A DNA stretch of 64,000 nucleotides from Agrobacterium tumefaciens (GTDB lineage: Bacteria; Pseudomonadota; Alphaproteobacteria; Rhizobiales; Rhizobiaceae): positions 186,001 through 250,000 of the forward strand of contig NZ_WJOK01000003.1 of NCBI RefSeq assembly GCF_009649785.1, in the 5' to 3' direction. The notes below the pieces were generated by a model. That model did no database searches, was not told where the DNA came from, and saw only the letters and a program-made list of their open reading frames with translations. Shown in pieces: positions 25,289 through 34,216 of this stretch (position 1 is its first letter; every line of letters begins with the position of its first letter). The translations under genes were made by a program, and so were the position numbers.

Positions 25289-26034
25289 GCACGGTTCTTT
25301 CTATCAAAGACATGGTGGTCGATTTCGACGGATATATCGCGCTCGACAGCGTCAGCATCGATGTGGCCGAGGGTGAGTCCTTCGGTATCGTCGGCGAGTC
25401 CGGTTCCGGCAAGTCGACGCTGCTTCGGGCGATTGCCGGCCTCAACCATTTCGACGAAGGCTCGTTGATGGTGGCCGGTCGCTCCTATTCGAGCAAGCAC
25501 CGCGACAAGAGCTTCTATAGCGATGTGCAGATGGTGTTTCAGGACCCTTACGGTTCCCTGCACCCCCGCCAGACAGTGGATGCGCTGCTGCTGGAACCAC
25601 TCGTCATCCATGGTCTCGACAATCGCGAGCATCGGATCGCGCGCGCGCTTGATGAGGTGGGTCTCGGCACCGGTTTCCGCTTCCGCTATTCGCACCAGCT
25701 TTCCGGCGGTCAGCGGCAGCGTATCGCCATTGCCCGCGCGCTGATCGTCGAGCCGAAGATTCTGCTACTGGATGAGCCGACCTCGGCGCTCGACGCGTCC
25801 ATCCAGGCGGAAATCCTCAATCTGCTGGAACAGGCCCGCAAGGACCGCAACCTCACCTTCGTTATGGTCAGCCACGATCTCGGCGTCATCAGCCACATGT
25901 GCGATCGCCTTGCGGTGATGAAAAGCGGCAAGGTGGTGGAAATGCTGGAGGCGGAAGCGCTGGAAAGCCGCGAGTTTACTGCGGATTATACCAGGCAGCT
26001 GCTGGTGGCGAGCGAGGGCTTCAAGCGCGCTTGA
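25285..26034 (+). CDS. DppF-type ABC ATPase (peptide system A)
   Basis: A 249-residue ATPase: Walker A GESGSGKST, Q-loop VFQDPYGSLHPRQTVDALL, signature [15 protein letters not shown], Walker B ILLLDEPTSALD and switch VSHDLGVI. It is shorter than classic DppF because the C-terminal peptide-transporter extension is absent. Its start overlaps the DppD-type stop (ATGA at 25285-25288). It is the last gene of the operon. A short palindromic repeat fragment and a LysR gene follow. It may also energise the neighbouring system B, which has no ATPase genes of its own. Confidence 0.92.
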   Translation: MSTVLSIKDMVVDFDGYIALDSVSIDVAEGESFGIVGESGSGKSTLLRAIAGLNHFDEGSLMVAGRSYSSKHRDKSFYSDVQMVFQDPYGSLHPRQTVDALLLEPLVIHGLDNREHRIARALDEVGLGTGFRFRYSHQLSGGQRQRIAIARALIVEPKILLLDEPTSALDASIQAEILNLLEQARKDRNLTFVMVSHDLGVISHMCDRLAVMKSGKVVEMLEAEALESREFTADYTRQLLVASEGFKRA

Positions 26035-26046
26035 GCTGCCGCTATA

Positions 26047-26068
26047 GTCGGGTCAAGCCCGGCATGAC
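26047..26068. repeat. Short rhizobial-type palindromic repeat fragment
   Basis: The stretch around CGGGTCAAGCCCG with flanking GTC...GAC resembles half of the intergenic palindromes common in Rhizobiaceae. It fills the 67-base gap between the DppF-type and LysR genes. Larger relatives are at 28765-28881, 40417-40501 and 52390-52473. Confidence 0.45.
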
Positions 26069-26101
26069 GGACAGTGTCGGCCAAAACAGGGTATCCCGAC
26101 C

Positions 26102-27004
26102 ATGCAATTGCGCGCATTGATGTATTTCGACGAACTTGTCCGCACCAATTCCATGCGCGCCGCTGCCGAAAACCTGAATGTCGCGCCGACGGCAGTCAGC
26201 CGCCAGATCGAGAACCTCGAATATTATTTTGGCTCGCCTTTGGTGGAGCGTTCCAGCCGGGGCGTGAAGCTGACGGCGGCGGGGGAATTGCTGGCTGCCC
26301 GCGCCGGCAAGACGCTGCGCGAACTCGATCATGTGCACCAGCTGATCGATGACCTGAAGGGGCTTCAGCGCGGCCGGGTCACCGTTTATGCCAATGGCGC
26401 GACGGTTGCGAACCTTCTGGCGCCGGTGCTGGCGCAGTTCAGCCTCAAATATCCGCAGTTGCGCTTCGAGGTGCACATCACCAGCGCGCGCCAGGCGATG
26501 GAAGCACTGGGTGCAGCCGAAGCGGATCTGGTCGTCAGCCTTTTTGCGCCCAAGGTCTCCGGCGTGAAAGTGCGCTCGCGCACCCGTATCAGTTACGATG
26601 CTATCTTTCCGACCGGCCATGCGCTTGCCGCGCAGGCGGAAGTCTCGCTGAAGGAACTGGCCAGCCTGCCGCTTGCCCTGCCGGACAAGAGTTTCGCGGC
26701 GCGTCAGGCCTTCGATACGCTGTTTGCCGATGCCGGTATCGAGCTTGATCCCGTCTTTATCACCAGTTCGCTGGAAATGCTGAAGGAACTTGTTCTGGGC
26801 CATGCGGCGGCCACGCTGTTGCCTGCCTTGTCGGTAGCGCGTGAAATCCGCAGCGGCCAGATGGTTGCTGTTCCGCTTTCCGGCAAGAAGGGCATCCACA
26901 CCCAGATCGATCTCTGCGTGGCGCCCGACCGGCAACTATCCTTCGCCGCCTCCAAGCTTGCCGATTTCATCGAGCGTTTCATGCGCGAGGCGACAGCGGG
27001 GTAG
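26102..27004 (+). CDS. LysR-family regulator between peptide systems A and B
   Basis: A 300-residue LysR protein: winged helix at residues about 3-62 (TNSMRAAAENLNVAPTAVSRQ, LEYYFGSPLVERSSRGVKLT) and an effector domain from about 90 (GRVTVYANGATVANLLAPVL). It is oriented with both flanking peptide systems, 67 bases after system A and 186 bases before system B. It probably regulates system B and the amidase, less likely both. A perfect hairpin/palindrome in the downstream gap (27059-27083) is a candidate site. Confidence 0.9.
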   Translation: MQLRALMYFDELVRTNSMRAAAENLNVAPTAVSRQIENLEYYFGSPLVERSSRGVKLTAAGELLAARAGKTLRELDHVHQLIDDLKGLQRGRVTVYANGATVANLLAPVLAQFSLKYPQLRFEVHITSARQAMEALGAAEADLVVSLFAPKVSGVKVRSRTRISYDAIFPTGHALAAQAEVSLKELASLPLALPDKSFAARQAFDTLFADAGIELDPVFITSSLEMLKELVLGHAAATLLPALSVAREIRSGQMVAVPLSGKKGIHTQIDLCVAPDRQLSFAASKLADFIERFMREATAG

Positions 27005-27058
27005 GGGAATTCGTCAGCCTGGAGAATTGTCCATCCCGGTTGATTTCCATCCGTATTT

Positions 27059-27083
27059 CCGTGTAGCCATTTCAGCTACACGG
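27059..27083. promoter_or_regulatory. Perfect 9-bp inverted repeat upstream of peptide system B
   Basis: CCGTGTAGC (27059-27067) and GCTACACGG (27075-27083) flank a seven-base centre, 108 bases before the system B binding-protein start. There is no T-run, so a terminator for the LysR gene is not convincing. A LysR binding site or 5' untranslated hairpin is as likely. Confidence 0.45.
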
Positions 27084-27190
27084 AGCACACAAAAATCACG
27101 ATTGTGTGTGCGCCTGCAACATGACACTCTTTTTGCAACGGGCGGTCTTCGAAAGGCAAAAATGCCTCGGCCGCCAGACAGGGGACAATG

Positions 27191-28726
27191 ATGCCACGCA
27201 CTTATTTTTCGCAGCCGCTGAAAGTTACGCGGCGCGCCGCGCTTGCGCTTGCACTGGGGACGGCGCTCTGGATGCCGCTTTCGATGACGGACGCCGCGGC
27301 CGCGCCAAAGACCGCCTTGACGCTGGGCATGACAGTGGAGCCGACGGGTCTCGACCCGACAATTGCGGCACCCGTCGCCATCGGTCAGGTCAGCTGGCAG
27401 AACATATTCGAAGGTCTCGTCACCATCGACCACGACGGCAAGGTGAAACCGCAGCTTGCCGAAAGCTGGGAAATTTCAGCCGATGGCAAGACCTATACGT
27501 TCAAGCTGCGCCAGGGTGTTACTTTCCACGACGGCGAGGCCTTCGATTCCTCTGTTGCGAAATTTTCGCTCGACAGGGCGCGCGGTGAAACGTCGGTAAA
27601 CCCACAAAAACGCTTCTTCACCGCCATCGAGAGCATAGAAACGCCGGATGCCGCGACGCTGGTACTGAAGCTGAAGCAGCCGGCGGGCAGCCTGATCTAC
27701 TGGCTCGGCTGGCCGGCCTCCGTCATGGTTGCGCCGAAGAGCGCTGACAATAACCGTACCACGCCCATCGGCACCGGCCCGTTCAAGTTCGCAAACTGGG
27801 CCAAGGGCGACAAGGTGGAATTGGAGAAGAACGCGGCCTATTGGGACAAGGCGGTGGCGGTGAAACTTGAAAAGGCCACCTTCCGCTTCGTTTCCGATCC
27901 GCAGGCGCAGGCAGCGGCACTGAAATCCGGCGATATCGATGCCTTCCCGGAATTCGGCGCGCCGGAACTGATGACGTCCTTCGACGGCGATGCGCGTCTC
28001 GGTACCTTCGTCGGCAATACGGAACTCAAGGTCGTGGCTGGCATGAACAATGCCCGCAAACCCTTCAACGACAAGCGCGTGCGCCAGGCGCTGATGATGG
28101 CGGTGGACCGCGGCACGGTGATTGAAGGCGCATGGTCGGGTTACGGCACGGCCATCGGCAGCCACTACACGCCGAACGATCGCGGTTACATCGATACGAC
28201 CGGTGTTCATTCTTACGATATAGACAAGGCAAAGGCGCTTCTTGCCGAAGCGGGTTACCCCGACGGTTTCAGCTTCACGATCAAGGCCCCGCAAATGGCC
28301 TATGCCCAGCGGACCTCGCAAATCCTCCAGGCGATGTTGGCCGAAATCGGTGTCACCATGACCATCGAGACCACGGAATTTCCGGCAAAATGGGTGGCGG
28401 ATGTTTTGAAGGGCGCGGATTACGACATGACCATCGTCGCCCACGCTGAGCCGATGGATATCGATATCTACTCCCGTGATCCCTATTATTTCAACTATAA
28501 GAACCCTGCCTTCAACGAGGTCATCGCCAATGTCGAAAAGACGGCGGATGCGGCCGAGCAGGAAAAGCTTTACGGCGAAGCCCAGAAAATCCTCGCCGAA
28601 GATGTGCCGGCGCTGTTCTTGTTCGTGATGCCGAAACTCGGCGTCTGGGACAAGAAGTTGAAGGGGTTGTGGGAAAACGAACCCATTCCGTCCAATGTGC
28701 TGACGGATGTGCATTGGGAAGAGTGA
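27191..28726 (+). CDS. Dpp/Opp-type ABC binding protein (peptide system B)
   Basis: A 511-residue family 5 binding protein with a signal peptide carrying a double arginine (VTRRAALALALG) and a probable cleavage near DAAAA-PKT. Family stretches: PTGLDPTIAAPVAIGQVSWQ, LAESWEISADGKTYTFKLRQ, GTGPFKFANW and KRVRQALMMAVDRG. Two adjacent ATGs exist; 27191 is preferred over 27188 because it is better spaced from GGGGA. The following genes are two permeases and an amidase but no ATPase. The ligand may be an amide or short peptide. Confidence 0.9.
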   Translation: MPRTYFSQPLKVTRRAALALALGTALWMPLSMTDAAAAPKTALTLGMTVEPTGLDPTIAAPVAIGQVSWQNIFEGLVTIDHDGKVKPQLAESWEISADGKTYTFKLRQGVTFHDGEAFDSSVAKFSLDRARGETSVNPQKRFFTAIESIETPDAATLVLKLKQPAGSLIYWLGWPASVMVAPKSADNNRTTPIGTGPFKFANWAKGDKVELEKNAAYWDKAVAVKLEKATFRFVSDPQAQAAALKSGDIDAFPEFGAPELMTSFDGDARLGTFVGNTELKVVAGMNNARKPFNDKRVRQALMMAVDRGTVIEGAWSGYGTAIGSHYTPNDRGYIDTTGVHSYDIDKAKALLAEAGYPDGFSFTIKAPQMAYAQRTSQILQAMLAEIGVTMTIETTEFPAKWVADVLKGADYDMTIVAHAEPMDIDIYSRDPYYFNYKNPAFNEVIANVEKTADAAEQEKLYGEAQKILAEDVPALFLFVMPKLGVWDKKLKGLWENEPIPSNVLTDVHWEE

Positions 28727-28764
28727 CGTTTGTTGTGAACGGCGAGGCGCATTCCTACCCACCA

Positions 28765-28881
28765 CCTCATTCCCGTGCCTGTCACAGAAATCCAGCCAGC
28801 CCAAGTCGTTGGGCTGAAAGGAAACTTTCCGCCGCGCAGGCACGCTTCGGCTGGATCCCAGTGACAAGCACAGGGGTGAGG
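28765..28881. repeat. Large imperfect palindrome between binding-protein and permease genes
   Basis: Arms 28765-28797 and 28849-28881 (33 bases each) are inverted copies with roughly three-quarters identity. The centre holds a smaller hairpin, AGCCCAA with TTGGGCT. It occupies most of the 229-base gap after the system B binding-protein gene. It resembles dispersed intergenic palindromes of Rhizobiaceae and could act as an mRNA stabiliser. No transposase is present. Confidence 0.7.
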
Positions 28882-28955
28882 GAAGAGTGTGCGGGGATGA
28901 CAATAAATCCATCCGCCACATCCCGAAACGAAACAACGCAAGGAAAGAATGCCAG

Positions 28956-29906
28956 ATGTTAGCCGTTCTCGTCCGGCGCCTTGCAAGCCTCATCGTCACG
29001 CTGTTTGCGGTGTCGCTCATCATCTACATCATCATGGGGCTGTTGCCGGGTGATCCGGCGGCCATCATGCTCGGTACGTCGGCGAGCCCGGATACGCTTC
29101 TCGCGCTGCAAAAGCAGATGGGTCTCGATCAGCCCTTGCCATTGCGTTACATCCACTGGCTTGCAGGCGTATTCCGGGGTGATCTCGGACAATCCTACAC
29201 CTACGGCGTGCCGGTAGCGGGGCTTATTGTCGAGCGGCTTGCCGTCACCCTGCCGCTTGCGCTGCTCGCGGTCTGCCTATCGGTCGCCATCGCCATTCCG
29301 CTCGGCGTCGCGGCAGCGAGAAGCCGAAACGGGCCGGTGGATTTCGCAGCCGGGCTGTTTTCCCATGTCGGCATTGCCGTTCCCGGTTTCTGGGTTGGGC
29401 TGCTGCTCATCATCGTCTTTTCCACCACGCTCGGCTGGATGCCATCAGGCGGTTTTCCCGGCTGGCGTCCGAGTTTTTCTGCCGGATTTATCGCGCTTGT
29501 GCTTCCAGCCATTGCACTTGCGCTGTCGCAGGCAGGCGTCCTCACCCGCGTCTGCCGCTCGGCAGTACTTGAGGTAATGAACGAGGATTTCGTGCGCACC
29601 GCCCGCGCCAAGGGGCTGAGCGAGCGGGTAGCGCTGTGGCGACATGCGGTGCCGAACGCCATGATCCCCGTTGTCACCATGATCGGCCTGCAATTCACCT
29701 TCCTGATTGCCGGGGCAGTGCTGGTGGAGAATGTCTTCAACCTGCCGGGCCTCGGGCGGCTTGCCTATCAGGCGTTGACCCAGCGGGATATCGTCGTCAT
29801 GCAGTCCGTCGTGCTGTTCTTCTCGGCGCTTGTCATCGTCATGAATTTTCTGGTCGATATCGCCTATCTCTTTATCGATCCAAGACTGCGGGCAGGTGCA
29901 CGATGA
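28956..29906 (+). CDS. DppB-type ABC permease (peptide system B)
   Basis: A 316-residue permease with six membrane segments: MGLLPGDPAAIMLG in the first loop, coupling loop DFVRTARAKGLSERVALWRH, and C-terminal VENVFNLPGLGRLAYQALTQ. ATG 28956 follows AAGGAAAG with eight-base spacing; a longer in-frame reading starts in the repeat region and is rejected. Its stop overlaps the next start (ATGA at 29903-29906). Confidence 0.92.
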   Translation: MLAVLVRRLASLIVTLFAVSLIIYIIMGLLPGDPAAIMLGTSASPDTLLALQKQMGLDQPLPLRYIHWLAGVFRGDLGQSYTYGVPVAGLIVERLAVTLPLALLAVCLSVAIAIPLGVAAARSRNGPVDFAAGLFSHVGIAVPGFWVGLLLIIVFSTTLGWMPSGGFPGWRPSFSAGFIALVLPAIALALSQAGVLTRVCRSAVLEVMNEDFVRTARAKGLSERVALWRHAVPNAMIPVVTMIGLQFTFLIAGAVLVENVFNLPGLGRLAYQALTQRDIVVMQSVVLFFSALVIVMNFLVDIAYLFIDPRLRAGAR

Positions 29907-30724
29907 TGCGACTGATCCGCCGCCGCCCCGCTTTCGTCCTTGGCATCGCCGTCACTCTCTTTCTTGTCGCGGTTGCCCTGCTTTCGCTGGTCTGGACGCC
30001 GGTTTCTCCGACGAAGATACAGATTGCCCAGAAGCTGAAATCGCCCTTTGCCTATGGCGGGCTTGGCACCGACCATTTTGGCCGCGATGTGCTGTCCATG
30101 CTGATGGCGGGGGCATGGAATTCGCTCTCCACCTCCATCGCCGCCGTTGCGATCGGCGCGCTCATTGGCACGGCGCTTGGCGTATCGGTCGCGGCACTGC
30201 GCGGTTTCACTGAAACCCTGGTGATGCGCGCCTGCGATATCATCTTCGCCGTACCGCCGATTTTGTCGGCCATGATGCTCGGCGCGTTCATCGGTACGGG
30301 GCGGTTCACCGCCATCATCGCCATTGCCACCTTCATGGTGCCGGTCTTTGCGCGGCTGACGCTGGGTGCGGCCTTGCAGATATGGTCGCGGGAATATGTC
30401 ACCGCCGCCACCAGCATCGGCCAGAACCGCGCCAAGATCACGCTGTTTCATATCGTGCCGAATATTTCCAACCAGATCATCGTGCAGGTGACCATCCAGC
30501 TCGGCCTTGCCATCCTCACCGAAGCGGGACTCTCATTCCTCGGTCTCGGCATGCCTCCGCCGGCCGCCACCTGGGGGCGGATGCTGGCCGATGCGCAGAC
30601 CTATCTAGGTGCTGCACCCTGGCTTGCCATCATGCCCGGCCTTGCCATTGCGCTCGCGGTCTTCGGCCTCAATCTGCTTGGCGATGGCCTGCGCGACCTG
30701 CTGGACCCACGCGATACCAGCTGA
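29903..30724 (+). CDS. DppC-type ABC permease (peptide system B)
   Basis: A 273-residue permease: first span VLGIAVTLFLVAVALLSLVW, then YGGLGTDHFGRDVLSMLMAG, coupling loop EYVTAATSIGQNRAKITLFH, and C-terminal GLNLLGDGLRDLLDPRD. A second ATG at 29906 is possible. No ATPase gene follows; the next gene is an amidase. The system must borrow ATPases, the nearest candidates being those of system A 4 kb upstream. Confidence 0.92.
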   Translation: MMRLIRRRPAFVLGIAVTLFLVAVALLSLVWTPVSPTKIQIAQKLKSPFAYGGLGTDHFGRDVLSMLMAGAWNSLSTSIAAVAIGALIGTALGVSVAALRGFTETLVMRACDIIFAVPPILSAMMLGAFIGTGRFTAIIAIATFMVPVFARLTLGAALQIWSREYVTAATSIGQNRAKITLFHIVPNISNQIIVQVTIQLGLAILTEAGLSFLGLGMPPPAATWGRMLADAQTYLGAAPWLAIMPGLAIALAVFGLNLLGDGLRDLLDPRDTS

Positions 30725-30777
30725 CCGCTTCAAGCCGATATCGCCCATATTATCTGTTTTCTGACGAGACGAAGCTT

Positions 30778-32175
30778 ATGACCGATCTCATACACCTCAA
30801 CACGCTCGAAATCCTGGCGCTTTACGGGCAAAAGAAGCTGTCGCCATCGGAATATTGGCAGGCGGTAGAGGCCCGTATCGACGCATTCGAGCCCACGGTG
30901 AACGCGCTTTACGCCTATGATCCCGAGGATGCCCGCAAGCAGGCGCTGGCCTCGACGATGCGCTGGCAAAAAGGTGAAACGCTCGGGGCCCTCGATGGGA
31001 TTCCGGTGTCGCTGAAGGAACTGATCGCCACCAAAGGCCAGCCAGTTCCGCTTGGCACCAAAGCGGTGGAACTGGTGCCGGCTCTGGAAGACGCGCCAGT
31101 TGCGGCCCGCTGCCGCGAGGACGGCGCCATCATTTACGCCAAAACCACCTGCCCGGATTACGGCATGTTGTCATCGGGTCTTTCCAGTTTCCACAAGCTC
31201 AGCCGCAACCCGTGGGACCCGACACAGAACCCCGGCGGCTCCAGTGCCGGTGCGGCTTCTGCCGGTGCTGCGGGTTACGGCACGCTGCATATCGGTACGG
31301 ATATTGGCGGCTCGGTGCGGCTACCGGCGGGGTGGACGGGGCTGTTCGGCTTCAAGCCCAGCCAGGGCCGCATACCCGTCGATCCCTATTATACAGGCCG
31401 CTGCGCCGGGCCGATGACCCGCACCGTCGTTGACGCCGCCTATGCCATGGCCACGCTTTCCCGCCCGGACTGGCGTGACGGCACCGCGCTGCCGCCCAAC
31501 GATATCAACTGGATGGACCTCGATATCGACGTAAAGGGCCTGAGGATCGGCCTGATGCTGGATGCCGGCTGCGGCTTGGCTCTGGACGATGAGGTGCGGG
31601 ATGCTGTTTTGGCGTCCGCAAAGCTGTTCGAAGATGCAGGTGCCATCGTGGTCCCGGTCGAGCCGGTGCTGTCTCGGGACATGCTGGATGGGCTGGATGA
31701 TTTCTGGCGGGCGAAATTCTGGGGCGATATGGCGGCGCTGAGTGACGAACGACGCGCGGCGATCCTTCCCTATATTCACGAATGGGCGCAGAAGGGCGCT
31801 GATGTTTCCGGCGCGCGTGCCGTTTTCGGTTTCAACCAGACCATGGAAATGCGCAAAGCCTGCGGGCGGTTGATGCAGTCAGTTGATGTGGTGATTTCAC
31901 CCGTCAATCCCGTCGTCTCCTATCCGGCCGACTGGGCCTCGCCCACCAACGACCCCGAGCGACCCTTCGAACATATCGCCTTCACCGTCCCTTGGAACAT
32001 GTCGGAACAGCCGGCATCCTCGATCAATTGCGGCTTCTCGAAATCCGGGATGCCCATCGGCTTGCAGATCGTCGGCCCGCGTTACGCGGATCTGCTCGTT
32101 CTCAAGCTTTCCAACGCCTTCGAGGATTGGGGCGGCGGTGTTCGTCGCTGGCCGGAGCCGCCCAAAGCGCGCTGA
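30778..32175 (+). CDS. Amidase-signature family enzyme
   Basis: A 465-residue amidase of the AS family, hydrolysing amide bonds. The Ser-cisSer-Lys triad is visible: lysine in PVSLKELIA (near residue 80), cis-serine in NPGGSSAGAASAGAAGYG and nucleophile serine in GTDIGGSVRLPAGWTG. The C-terminal SSINCGFSKSGMPIGLQIVG is also typical. It follows the system B permeases by 53 bases in the same direction, so it probably acts on the imported compound. No signal peptide is visible. The substrate could be an amino-acid amide, a peptide amide or a carbamoyl compound. Confidence 0.92.
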   Translation: MTDLIHLNTLEILALYGQKKLSPSEYWQAVEARIDAFEPTVNALYAYDPEDARKQALASTMRWQKGETLGALDGIPVSLKELIATKGQPVPLGTKAVELVPALEDAPVAARCREDGAIIYAKTTCPDYGMLSSGLSSFHKLSRNPWDPTQNPGGSSAGAASAGAAGYGTLHIGTDIGGSVRLPAGWTGLFGFKPSQGRIPVDPYYTGRCAGPMTRTVVDAAYAMATLSRPDWRDGTALPPNDINWMDLDIDVKGLRIGLMLDAGCGLALDDEVRDAVLASAKLFEDAGAIVVPVEPVLSRDMLDGLDDFWRAKFWGDMAALSDERRAAILPYIHEWAQKGADVSGARAVFGFNQTMEMRKACGRLMQSVDVVISPVNPVVSYPADWASPTNDPERPFEHIAFTVPWNMSEQPASSINCGFSKSGMPIGLQIVGPRYADLLVLKLSNAFEDWGGGVRRWPEPPKAR

Positions 32176-32270
32176 TCCCGTCTTTATCGGCCCTGTAGTA
32201 TAGCCATAATACCCGCTTCTCCACCCCTCCTGTTACGGTGCCCCGGGCATTCGAAATGGGAGGAGCAAGC

Positions 32271-32837
32271 ATGCCGAAGAAGATTTTGATGATCACCGGC
32301 GATTTCGCCGAGGACTACGAGACCATGGTGCCGTTCCAGACGCTGCTTGCGGTTGGTCACACGGTGCATGCCGTCTGCCCCGGCAAGAAGGCTGGCCAGA
32401 CGATCGCGACCGCGATCCATGATTTCGAGGGCGACCAGACCTATTCAGAAAAACGCGGCCATAATTTCGCGCTCAACGCAACTTTTGCCGATATCATGGT
32501 CGCGGATTACGACGCGCTGGTCATTCCGGGTGGTCGCGCGCCGGAATATCTGCGGCTGAATGCGGATGTGCTTGCCGCCGTGAAGCATTTCTTCGAGGCT
32601 GACAAGCCGGTCGCGGCTGTCTGCCACGGTGCCCAATTGCTGGCGGCTGCGGGTGTCCTCAAGGGCCGCACCTGCTCGGCCTATCCGGCCTGCCGCCCCG
32701 AGGTGGAACTGGCGGGCGGTACCTATGCCGATATCGCCATCGATGCGGCGGTTACCGACGGCAAGCTGGTGACGGCGCCCGCATGGCCGGCGCATCCGGC
32801 ATGGCTTTCGCAATTCATGGTGGTGCTCGGCAGATAA
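32271..32837 (+). CDS. DJ-1/PfpI-family protein
   Basis: A 188-residue single-domain protein of the DJ-1/PfpI superfamily. The nucleophile cysteine is in [17 protein letters not shown] (near residue 117), with an upstream glutamate in [12 protein letters not shown]. Family members act as glyoxalases, chaperones, amidases or proteases, so function is open. ATG 32271 follows GGGAGGAGCAAGC. It is 95 bases after the amidase and may be co-transcribed, or may have its own promoter in that gap. Confidence 0.9.
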   Translation: MPKKILMITGDFAEDYETMVPFQTLLAVGHTVHAVCPGKKAGQTIATAIHDFEGDQTYSEKRGHNFALNATFADIMVADYDALVIPGGRAPEYLRLNADVLAAVKHFFEADKPVAAVCHGAQLLAAAGVLKGRTCSAYPACRPEVELAGGTYADIAIDAAVTDGKLVTAPAWPAHPAWLSQFMVVLGR

Positions 32838-32908
32838 GGCCGGCGGAATGGGGCTTTTACCGGTCCCGTTTCCCGTCTATCTTCTGCAGCTTGCTGAGGG
32901 AGGACACC

Positions 32909-33259
32909 ATGTGCAAGCTTTTCATCAAGGCAGACCCGACGCTTTGGGAAAGCCATACCCGGTCTTTGCGGATCGATGGCATGGTCACCAGCGTCAGACT
33001 TGAAAACTTCTTCTGGACGACTCTGGACGAGATTTCACGCCGCGATGGCATGAACAGCGCGCAGCTCATTGCCAAGCTTTATAATGAATCGATCGATGCC
33101 GGGCATGATCTCGGCAACTTCACCTCGTTTTTACGAGTCTGCTGCGGGCGTTATCTGGCCTTGCAGCTTTCCGGCGATATTCCGGCGCGCAGCGACATTC
33201 CGATTGCTGCGCTGGATGCAGACAGCATTCTCGACGCGGAAAAGATGAATTATCACTGA
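32909..33259 (+). CDS. Small ribbon-helix-helix domain protein
   Basis: A 116-residue protein with the conserved stretch RSLRIDGMVTSVRLENFFWT followed by LDEISRRDGMNSAQLIAKLY, matching the ribbon-helix-helix-like domain found in many alphaproteobacterial small proteins. Members are probably DNA-binding, but targets are unknown. ATG 32909 follows GAGGGAGGACACC. It is transcribed alone after the PfpI gene and faces the peptide system C permease across a hairpin terminator. Confidence 0.82.
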   Translation: MCKLFIKADPTLWESHTRSLRIDGMVTSVRLENFFWTTLDEISRRDGMNSAQLIAKLYNESIDAGHDLGNFTSFLRVCCGRYLALQLSGDIPARSDIPIAALDADSILDAEKMNYH

Positions 33260-33267
33260 GATAAAGG

Positions 33268-33292
33268 GAAGGGCGCAGCCACCGCGCCCTTC
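33268..33292. terminator. Hairpin terminator between convergent genes
   Basis: GAAGGGCGC (33268-33276) pairs perfectly with GCGCCCTTC (33284-33292) with a seven-base loop. It sits between the stops of the ribbon-helix-helix gene and the convergent permease gene. The T-run is weak on both strands. Confidence 0.65.
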
Positions 33293-33295
33293 GCC

Positions 33296-34216
33296 TCAGC
33301 TCTTAAGCGCCCTTGGATCAAGCGCATCACGCACGGCGTCGCCGATGTAGTTGACGCTCAGAACCGTCAGCGAGATTGCCAGTCCAGGCCACAGCACGCG
33401 CGAGGGCGTCAGCTGCAGGAAGTTAGCGCCATCGAACAACAGCCGTCCCCAGGTCGGAAAGTCGGACGGAAAACCGAGGCCGAGGAAGGACAGCGCCGAT
33501 TCCGTGATGATGGCCGAGGCGATGCCGAGCGTGGCTGAGACCATGATCGAACTCAACACATTCGGCAGGATATGGCGCAGGATAATGCGGTATTCGCGCA
33601 TGCCGCTCGATTTCGCCGCCATGATAAACTCCTGGCTTTTGATCGTCAGCACGTCGCCGCGCACGATGCGTGCGGTATGCATCCAGCTGGTTACCCCGAT
33701 CACGAAGACGATGAGGATGAAGATACCGGTTTCCGGCCCGAAAGCGGCACGCAGCGTATCGCGGAACAGCATGAGAATGACGAGCAGCAGTGGCAGCAGC
33801 GGCAGGGCCAGAAAAAGGTCCGTCAGCCGCATAAGCGGCCCGTCAAGTCTTCGGAAATAGCCTGACAGCACCCCCACCAGCGTGCCGAGAAACAGCGCCA
33901 GCAGCATGGCGGTGATGCCGACGGCAAGCGAGATGCGCCCGCCCGCCAGCACCTGCGCCAGCATGTCCTTGCCCAGATTGTCGGTGCCGAAGGGATGCGC
34001 CAGCGACGGCCACTGGTTGCGTTCCTTCACATTGATGGCATTGGGCGCGACAGTGTGGATATAGGGGCCGACATAGACCGCAAGCAAAATAAAGATGAAA
34101 ACGAACAGGCCTGCCACGCCGCCCTTGTGGACCCGGAACTGTTTCCAGATATCGGCAAGTGCCGATTGCACAGGCGTGGCGGCGACGGCTGGTGCTGCGA
34201 GGGTGGCGTCAGTCAT
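33296..34216 (-). CDS. DppC-type ABC permease (peptide system C)
   Basis: A 306-residue permease: a cytoplasmic tail of about 35 residues, first span GVAGLFVFIFILLAVYVG, then LAHPFGTDNLGKDMLAQVLA, coupling loop EFIMAAKSSGMREYRIILRH and C-terminal SVNYIGDAVRDALDPRALK. The start at 34216 overlaps the upstream permease stop by eight bases. It is the last gene of the minus-strand arm of system C. Confidence 0.92.
   Translation of the reverse strand: MTDATLAAPAVAATPVQSALADIWKQFRVHKGGVAGLFVFIFILLAVYVGPYIHTVAPNAINVKERNQWPSLAHPFGTDNLGKDMLAQVLAGGRISLAVGITAMLLALFLGTLVGVLSGYFRRLDGPLMRLTDLFLALPLLPLLLVILMLFRDTLRAAFGPETGIFILIVFVIGVTSWMHTARIVRGDVLTIKSQEFIMAAKSSGMREYRIILRHILPNVLSSIMVSATLGIASAIITESALSFLGLGFPSDFPTWGRLLFDGANFLQLTPSRVLWPGLAISLTVLSVNYIGDAVRDALDPRALKS

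Noticed and set aside
27476-29023. A 515-residue minus-strand frame opposite system B
   Set aside because: It runs through the large palindrome and lacks any family motif. The plus-strand genes explain the region.
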